Shown piece by piece: positions 57,491-64,000 of a stretch of 64,000 nucleotides of DNA. The notes beneath the pieces were generated by a model. It did not search any database and was not told the origin of the DNA. It saw nothing but the letters and a program-made list of their open reading frames with translations. A program made the position numbers and the translations under genes. Numbering within the stretch: the first letter of the stretch is position 1; each line of letters opens with the position of its first letter. Location of the stretch: NCBI RefSeq assembly GCF_015706575.1, contig NW_024037075.1:11531746-11595745 (forward strand), given 5' to 3'. Source of the DNA: Patiria miniata. Taxonomy: Eukaryota; Echinodermata; Asteroidea; Valvatida; Asterinidae.

Positions 57491-58164
57491 GTACTGAGAA
57501 GTGTGCTTACTCCATGACTGTATAAATGCTGCCAGCATGCCAGGGGATCGCGCAAGTTTAACTTGCAGTATTTTATTTATTGTAAAACTAGACGGTTGAT
57601 TTGAACCGACCTTGTACTGGAAAAAAACAAAAGCCGACCAAAGCCTTGAGGGTAATAGTTTTGTCAAGTAGTGCGTTCTACTGTGGCTTCCGTTAAAGAC
57701 AAGGAAAGAAAAATGATTCACACAAGATAATTCCCGCGCATAATGAAAGGAAACCACAAGTTGTGGTGATCCATGTCCTAGAAATATTTAAATCCCTCTG
57801 CTTCCTGCTAATGTTTGTGGTTACTTCTTGTGCAGTAAAGGGAAATAAAGGGAAAACATAAATATTATTCAACAACATCAAAATCCGTTGTGCATGTCCA
57901 TATATATGGACAGTCTCTACCAAAATGTAATAACCAGCACATTATGACATATTTTGTTGATTTTACAACCCGCGTACTCTATTGCATTCTGGAACTTTGA
58001 ACCCGTCTATACTAGAGCACACAATAACCATGCAATAACTAGCATCATCGTGTGCTGCCCTTGTGAATAATTCATTATGCAGGTTGATATGTTTGAATGC
58101 ACATCTATCCATATTGCCCACCTGTTGCATACAGTGATAAGACAGTGCAGCAATAGGTCTACCA
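57491..58164. other. no gene seen
   Basis: Between the tandem array and the first Helitron. No integrin signal-peptide exon could be recognised here on the - strand. Confidence 0.45.
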
Positions 58165-58314
58165 TCTATACTACAATCACGAAAATGATTCGGGGGCGCT
58201 GCCATTTTTCCGACCGGTCTCCTGTCCCCATCGCGCCCGTTGGCTGCGAGAGATGCGGAACGGGGCCCGGCTATTTCCACCCTATTTTCCCAGAATTCCC
58301 TTCCCCATTGAGCC

Positions 58315-58327
58315 GGCCGCCATCTTG
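58315..58327 (-). promoter_or_regulatory. YY1-type motif in the Helitron cargo
   Basis: GGCCGCCATCTTG is the complement of the YY1 consensus (AAGATGGCGGC). It sits in a CpG-rich block about 200 bases before the putative first splice donor. The second copy keeps a weaker GGCCATCTTG at 61731. Confidence 0.5.
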
Positions 58328-58521
58328 CGTACGGGCCGGATAATTGACGTGCCACGTCGTATACGTTCGTTTATGAGCATGCAGCGTACGGGCCGGCCGG
58401 ATAATTGACGTGCCACGTATACATGTACGTTCGTTGTGAGCATGCAGCGCATGCAACAGCACAGCATTGTTGACATGGTTGATGTATCTGTTCCTTCTTG
58501 CTCCAGTTTTCTCTTTGAACG
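58328..58521 (+). ncRNA. putative first exon of the Helitron-borne transcript, copy 1
   Basis: The start is unknown. A strong donor, AACG/GTAAGTCTC, follows 58521 and is matched in copy 2 (CAATG/GTAAGTCC at 62117). The region contains a roughly 60-base internal duplication (ATAATTGACGTGCCACGT twice) and palindromic GCATGC motifs. No shared protein frame, so a non-coding RNA or a decayed captured gene. Inference from splice-signal conservation only. Confidence 0.35.
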
Positions 58522-59522
58522 GTAAGTCTCATTTATGATATGTATTTTTGTTTGAGAAAAGTGGTATTCTTTCGAACGCCACTGGCATTGAGAAGCATTG
58601 TTGTTTGTGAAAAGTGTGAGTGTCCAATGATGGCGTAGTCTGGTGGTAGTACGGGGAGGGTTGTATGGGGAGGGTTGTACTGGGGGAGGCCTCGGCCCGA
58701 GTTTGGCCGTGTGTTTACTTAGCTAGGCTTAATGTGGCCAATTTACTGCATGCTGCATGACCTCCGCAACTACGGGCCTCACTTGGAACATGTACCCGAA
58801 CATGTTTGTAGAACTTTGTAAACTTTTGATTTCACAATTGGGCTTTGTTGGTAATTTATTTTTGGATTTTGCTTCAGTTTGTTTTAGTCCTAAGCCTAGG
58901 TCTACTACTACTACTCAGTACTAGCTACAAAAACTGCTGCATTTGTATATAGGCCATGAATGTACATTCATTCCATACAAATGATGCAAACTAAATCTTT
59001 GTGGTAATATTAGAACACGGCAAATCATACTAAAAATTTCCTTTAAAGAAATGGCTTTCATACTCATAGGCAAAACAAAATTAATTTACTGCAAATCAAA
59101 GACCAATAACCAACTTAATAAAGAAACCCTCAAATCAAAATTAAAGACGTGATCAAGTTCATACCTCAGGCCAAACACCAAAAAATACAGGCAAAGACTA
59201 AAACCTGAAACCAACACAGTTAGAATAGTGGATCTAAGAGAATACACTCTGGCAGAAATCACATGACTCGACAACAGACATGAACCCAAGCAGGATAAAG
59301 AGGAAACTAATACATTGATGACTGTTCAGTGTCATCGCTGTTCTGCTGAGATAAAATCATATGCGGGGGGGGGGGGGGGTTCACAAAAATACAACATATA
59401 AGACATGTTTCGTTGTTTGGCATGTTTGGTTAGTACTTCAGTAGTGCATTCCGCATAAATGGGGTATTGCAAGTTTTCTTCACCTTAATCGTTATTCTTT
59501 TCTTTCTAACTCCTTTACACAG

Positions 59523-60325
59523 GACTCCCGATGACACCCACATCACATGACCAGCTCCAACCATGCTCCAAGCATGCTCCAGTGCATGCTTCAACCAGTT
59601 CCTAAAGCAATAATCTCAACTCAAGACGAAGACACCTATTCTTTCCAGTTCAACTGCAAGATTCTTGCTTTTTCTCTTTACCCATTCAAAACACATTTTC
59701 CTTCTAGCCATAATTTTATTTTTAGAAGTCATGAAATAGTGCCAACAAAATCACTATTTTCTGCTGTTTGATGTCCATCCTTTTTTTAAATTATATCCTT
59801 GGCTTAGTTGTACCCAAGAATAATGATGGAATGATTACCCGATAATTACTGGCCAAGCAGACTGTGTCGATCCTGGCAAACTTATTTGATAACAAAACAA
59901 TGTCTTTGATTATCAAATTACATAATCACTCTTAAAATTTCACAACAAAATATTCATGATCGCATACCCCTCCGTTTCTCATGAGTTTTCACCAACACTC
60001 ATTAAAAAAATGTTGTCCTGTAACTTACAATGCCACTGTCATTATTTATGATTACAGCTTTTAACACAAAAAAACTGCAATTGCACAATAACCTTTGGCC
60101 GTCTTGCTTGAAAGTCTTTCATGGAATGTTTGTGCCTATGGTAAACAAGCCTGTACCGACGTCCCTTGCGAACATTGCTCCGAAAACTGACTACAATTAT
60201 ATCCCCTATGTTTTGTCGAAGTACTACCCTGTACAGTAATGAATGCAAATACATTATTACTAAAAAAAATTGTGTATACCTGATTTCATTTTCACAGTTT
60301 TGTAATAAATGCATTTAACATGTGG
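59523..60325 (+). ncRNA. putative last exon of the Helitron-borne transcript, copy 1
   Basis: The acceptor TCCTTTACACAG precedes GACTCCCGATGACACCCACA, and the same acceptor and exon start occur at 62644. An AATAAA lies at 60304-60309 in a block kept in copy 2 (63165-63170). Open frames differ between copies because of indels, arguing against a conserved protein. End position approximate. Confidence 0.4.
60304..60309 (+). terminator. polyadenylation signal AATAAA
   Basis: AATAAA in the conserved block CAGTTTTGTAATAAATGCAT at the 3' end of the Helitron-borne unit; the same signal is at 63165-63170 in copy 2. Confidence 0.4.
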
Positions 60326-60568
60326 TGCTTGACATAATTATGAAGTGCTCCAATATGTCCTTTCTTTTAGTTTTACTCTCTTCTGCAAATAAACGTGTTA
60401 CGATAGTTTGCTGTACAACCCCATCACCATAATAAAAACACCAACTGCTATAATGACATTAACTTCTACTTAATACATAAGAAACACCCCCTTCACCATA
60501 ACAAATATAAATTGTTGCCCACTTCCCCGGAAATATAAGTGACCATTCACAGGTGTAACATAAATAGG

Positions 60569-60771
60569 CATGGGCGGAAAAGCAAAAAAAAAAAAAAAAG
60601 AGGCGCGAAGTCATAGTGGTATAAATTTAATGGGTTGGGGGGGGAGCAAAATGTCCCTGCCCCCCTCTAACCCTCTAAAACTGATAAATCGAGAATGTGT
60701 TAAGAAAAACAGGCATTTTGTGGGCAAAAATATGTTTTGCCCCCCTCTACAAAAAATCCTGGCGACGCCCA
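60569..60771. mobile_element. small hAT-like element in Helitron copy 1, right end deleted
   Basis: Left flank TAAATAGG (60561-60568), then CATGGGCG. The right end CCTGGCGACGCCCA runs straight into ACACAATATCC, so the last bases and the second target copy are missing compared with 63430-63681. The interior has long A and G/C runs. Non-coding. Confidence 0.7.
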
Positions 60772-61071
60772 CACAATATCCAACCCCCACCCCCACTGGC
60801 TGCCCCCTCCTCTCCTCTGTAGTGAGAACGATGGATACGACGTTGTATAGGCCAAGATCAAACTGCGTTTCATCTAAATTACCTAATTGTACAGTTGGTG
60901 TATACGTCCTTAATGGTTTGGCACCTTGAAAATTCAATGTTCAAATTGACTGGACAATATTCCAGCACACCATTATTTAAGAGCTTTATATAATAAGACA
61001 CCGCATGAGACAATCGGTCGGCAATGAATACTTAATTTCATTCAACTGTTGACAGCAAGACCTTCCTAATC

Positions 61072-61537
61072 GGCGCGCAATTTAAAACATTTAAACGGTA
61101 TGAATCCCAGCACAAACATAAACCTCCACAATATCAGCGATTCCAATATCACCATCTCCCCTCTATAACAAAACCATTTCTCCCCATCCCTGGAAATGTT
61201 TTTCCCGATCCCCGGAAATATTGGTGACATGGTCGACGGGTTTTACGGAAATTGGACGTTCCCTTTAGCACCCTTCACCCTAGCTAGCCCCTTCCCCTAT
61301 ATTGACAATATGTCCTGGACCCTCGCACAATCTCCGCAGGAAACGTTATGTACGCGCACGTTGAACGCAAATACAAATTAGGCGAGACTGATGGCGAGTC
61401 CAAATAGGCTCGCGCCTCGCGTGCAGCAGAGGATATGATTCTTTATTTGACTTAACAGTTGTTTGGAGTTATTAGAGTTTAAATTATCGAGATTTCATTG
61501 TATACAGTAGTTATTACGAAACAGTCAACTCTACCCA
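61072..61537 (+). other. Helitron 3' section, possible captured fragment
   Basis: Contains an open frame at 61196-61381 with GNIGDMVDGFYGNWTFPLA, and another frame near 61098 rich in N-glycosylation motifs (NISDSNITIS). Helitrons often capture gene pieces. I recognise no family, and it may be chance. Confidence 0.25.
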
Positions 61538-61574
61538 TCTAGCGGGTGCCGCGCGAAGCGCGGCATCCCGCTAG
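61538..61574. repeat. Helitron 3' terminal hairpin and CTAG end
   Basis: CTAGCGGGTGCCGCGC pairs with GCGCGGCATCCCGCTAG around GAA, with one extra base. The hairpin plus CTAG terminus is the replication-termination structure of Helitrons. Confidence 0.85.
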
Positions 61575-61750
61575 TCTATACTACAATCACGAAAATAGTT
61601 GGAGGGCGCTGCCATTTTCCCGACCGGTCTCCCGTCCCGCACGCGCCCGTTGGCCGCGGGGGATGCGGAACGGGGCCCGGCTATTTCCACCCTATATTTC
61701 CCATAATTCCCTTCCCCATTGGGCCGCGCCGGCCATCTTGCGTATGGGCC

Positions 61751-61937
61751 GGTGTCACATAAAAATTCGACTCCTATGAAAATCGGACCGCTATTTCCCT
61801 ATTATTGGTTGATCCCTCGCACGTGACAGGTCACTCTCCCGAAATGATCCTAAAAATAGCGCAGTATCGTACTCACGCGTGCGCAGTACTACCAATGAGT
61901 CCACATTTCATGGAGTCGGATATTCACGCTACACCTG
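61751..61937 (+). repeat. 187-bp module inside Helitron copy 2
   Basis: Begins GTGTCACATAAAAATTCGAC and ends ATTCACGCTACAC. Copy 1 lacks it at the same place (after GGGCCGG). The inverted relative is at 720-898. Confidence 0.75.
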
Positions 61938-62643
61938 TCGTGCCACGTGTACGTATACGTTCGTATAGAGGAGCATGCGCTGCAGCGCATGCAACGGTAT
62001 TCCATGCAACATGCAAAGCTAGCTAAAGGCATGCTTGCCCCACATTTTCTCAGCACTACCAGCTTCGTTTGATGGTCGTTTGATGCATTGATTATGCTAC
62101 AATTTTCTCTTTCAATGGTAAGTCCGATTTGTGCTATGACACATTATAGATTATAGTTAGTAGTAATTCTTTCGAACACCTCTGGCAAAGGATTATAAGT
62201 ATTCTTTCGAACACCACTGCTGGCAATGACAATTGTTGTTTGTGAAAAGTGTGACCCAATCGCGTGGGCCTCGGACATGGCGATCGTGTAGTATTTAGTA
62301 TGTAGTAGTAGGGCCCGGTTCCTATAAGGGAACAAAATCCACTTTAAAAAAGCCCGACCAAAATAGTTGGAGACATTCTCAATAAACAGGTATGTCATAG
62401 ATAGAGGGCCGGGTTTTGATTTTTTTTAGAGAAATTTTTTTTTGGGGGGGGGGGGAAATTACGATGACAGCGCACCGAAAACACGCAACCCGAAAATAAA
62501 GATGGCGATTACTGCGCGATGTGCTGTGAGCACGCACGGCGCGCAGAATCGTAAGGCACAAACCGCGCAGGAACAATTTATTTGTAGCTATTGTTAGCCG
62601 ATGTATTTTTTTTACAAGTTTTCTTTGTTACTCCTTTACACAG

Positions 62644-63186
62644 GACTCCCGATGACACCCACATCACATGACCAGCTCCAACCATGCTCCAAGCATGCTC
62701 CAGTGCATGCTTCAACCAGTTCCCAAGGCAAGAATCTCGACTCAAGACGAAAACGTGACACTATTCTTTCCAGTTCATCTGCAAGATTCCTGCTTTTTCT
62801 CTTTACCCATTCAAAACACATTTTTCTTCTAGCCATAATTTTATTATTTAGAAGTCATGAAAATGAAATAGTGCAAATATAATCACTCTTTTCTGCTGTT
62901 TTATGTCCATCCTTTTGTAAAGTTATATCCTTGGCTTAGTTGTACCCAAGAATAATTATGGAATGATTACCCGTCTTGCTTGAAAGTCTTTCATGGAATG
63001 TTTTTGCCTATGCTGACCGACGTCCCTTGCGAAAATCGCTCCGAAAATTTACTACAATTATATCCCCTGAGTTTTGTCGAAGTACTACCCTGTAATGAAT
63101 GCAAATACATTATTACTAACAAATCGTGTGTGTATTGTACCTGATTTCATTTTCACAGTTTTGTAATAAATACATTTAACATGTGG
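62644..63186 (+). ncRNA. putative last exon of the Helitron-borne transcript, copy 2
   Basis: Starts GACTCCCGATGACACCCACA after CCTTTACACAG and has AATAAA at 63165-63170. It aligns with 59523-60325 but has lost about 100 bases in the middle (after AATGATTACCCG). No shared reading frame. End approximate. Confidence 0.4.
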
Positions 63187-63429
63187 TGCTTGACATAATT
63201 ATGAAGTGCTCCAATATGTCCTTTCTTATAGTTTTACTCTCTTCTGCAAATAAACGTGTTACAATACTTTGCTCTACAACCCCATCACCATAATAAAAAC
63301 ACCAACTGTTATAATGACATTAACTACTACTTAATACATAAGAAACACCCCCTTCACCATAACGAATATAAATTGTTGCCCACTTCCCCGGAAATATAAG
63401 TGACCATTCACAGGTGTAACATAAGTAGG

Positions 63430-63681
63430 CATGGGCGTCGCAAGGGGGGGGGGGGGGGGGGGGCAAGGGGGGCACTTGCCCCCCCCCCCCAGAGAAAACC
63501 AAAAAAAGAAGGGAAAAAATGAGTTTAATTTTAAATTTAATGAGTTGGGGGGGGGCTAAATGTCCCTGCCTCCCTCTAAAACTGATACATGTAAATGGAG
63601 AATGTGTTGAGAAAAACAGGCATTTTTTTGGCAAAAATATGTTTTGCCCCCTCTAGAAAACAAATCCTGGCGACGCCCATG
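63430..63681. mobile_element. small hAT-like element in Helitron copy 2, complete
   Basis: Target copies TAAGTAGG (63422-63429) and TAAATAGG (63682-63689) differ by one base. Inverted ends CATGGGCGTCGC and GCGACGCCCATG, 252 bp. The interior has G and C runs. An 8-bp duplication marks it as hAT-type; non-autonomous. Confidence 0.8.
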
Positions 63682-64000
63682 TAAATAGGCCACACAATAT
63701 CCAACCCCCACCCCCACTGGCTTCCCCCTCCTCTCCTCTGTAGTGAGAACGATGAATACGACGTTGTAAAGGCCAAGATCAAACCGCGTTTCATCTAAAT
63801 TACCTAATTGTACAGTTGGTGTATACGTCATTCATGGTTTGGCACCTTGAAAAATCAATGTTCAATTTGACTGGACAATATTCCAGCACAACATTAGTTA
63901 TGAGCTTTATATACATGTAATGAGACATCGCATGAGACAATCGGTCGGCAATAAATACTTAATTTCATTCAACTGTTGACAGCAAGACCTTCCTAATCGG

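Larger units (their letters stand above)
58165..61574 (+). mobile_element. Helitron copy 1, complete, 3410 bp, non-autonomous
   Basis: The 5' end is TCTATACTACAATC, preceded by A, as Helitrons insert between A and T. The 3' end is a GC-rich hairpin (GCCGCGCGAAGCGCGGC) followed by a short tail and CTAG. There are no target duplications or inverted ends, as expected. No Rep/helicase frame is present, so it is non-autonomous. It carries an apparently spliced cargo unit and a small hAT insertion at 60569-60771. A second copy starts at the very next base, 61575. Confidence 0.85.
61575..64000 (+). mobile_element. Helitron copy 2, runs off the right edge
   Basis: Starts TCTATACTACAATCACGAAA directly after the CTAG of copy 1, with no base between. 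It parallels copy 1 to the window end, which corresponds to about 61071 in copy 1, so roughly 500 bases remain outside. Differences: a 187-bp module at 61751-61937 absent from copy 1, a shorter intron-like segment (526 against 1001 bases), and an intact hAT insertion. Confidence 0.85.

Noticed and set aside
58005-58020. TCTATACTAG as another Helitron 5' end
   Set aside because: Resembles the start for only ten bases and lacks a matching 3' hairpin; the true start at 58165 fits copy 2 exactly.
60570-60937. Open frames on both strands at the Helitron hAT insertion
   Set aside because: They span the A and G/C runs of the insertion and are not kept between the two copies.

Overview
This is an animal nuclear genome window. 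It has split genes with GT-AG introns, AT-rich non-coding DNA, single-exon class A GPCRs, an integrin alpha chain and several DNA-transposon families. The gene set and the repeat style (Helitrons, TTAA elements, hAT MITEs, tRNA-derived SINEs) fit a marine invertebrate deuterostome, most likely an echinoderm. That assignment is an inference, because no single feature fixes the phylum.

Layout. About 0.7-5.2 kb is a mosaic of short duplicated repeats and a LINE tail. Two related single-coding-exon GPCR genes lie on the + strand at 3.4-4.4 and 6.1-7.2 kb. From 7.5 to 13 kb there is a TTAA MITE and a tandem duplication split by a Kolobok-like transposon that carries a decayed THAP domain. Three coding exons of a BTB/POZ gene of the serine-enriched-protein type lie on the - strand (28951-29440, 15150-15375, 14268-14533). 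They are joined by reading phase, and the 3' end of the gene is off the left edge. Its 13.6 kb intron holds a second TTAA MITE, a 69-bp perfect palindrome and a 1.4 kb hAT element with an intact 8-bp target duplication. From 29.4 to 43 kb I see little coding sequence: one candidate terminal exon at 33.5 kb, small MITEs and SINEs. From 43.27 to 56.33 kb, on the - strand, lies a nearly complete integrin alpha gene in 24 visible exons whose phases all agree (1036 residues plus stop). Only the signal-peptide and first-strand exon is missing. A third TTAA MITE and a 152-bp tandem array with nuclear-receptor-like DR1 motifs lie upstream of it. From 58165 to the right edge are two Helitrons arranged head to tail. 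Each carries the same apparently spliced, polyadenylated, possibly non-coding unit, and each contains a small hAT insertion at the same site.

The genes do not form one pathway. The integrin alpha chain would pair with a beta chain in cell-matrix adhesion, the GPCRs are orphan-type receptors, and the BTB protein is a likely protein-interaction scaffold. The most unusual material is the transposon structure: the Helitron tandem with its conserved cargo, the THAP-bearing TTAA element with its empty site preserved next door, and the perfect palindrome. I saw no retroviral or LTR-type element, tRNA gene, rRNA gene or CRISPR array.
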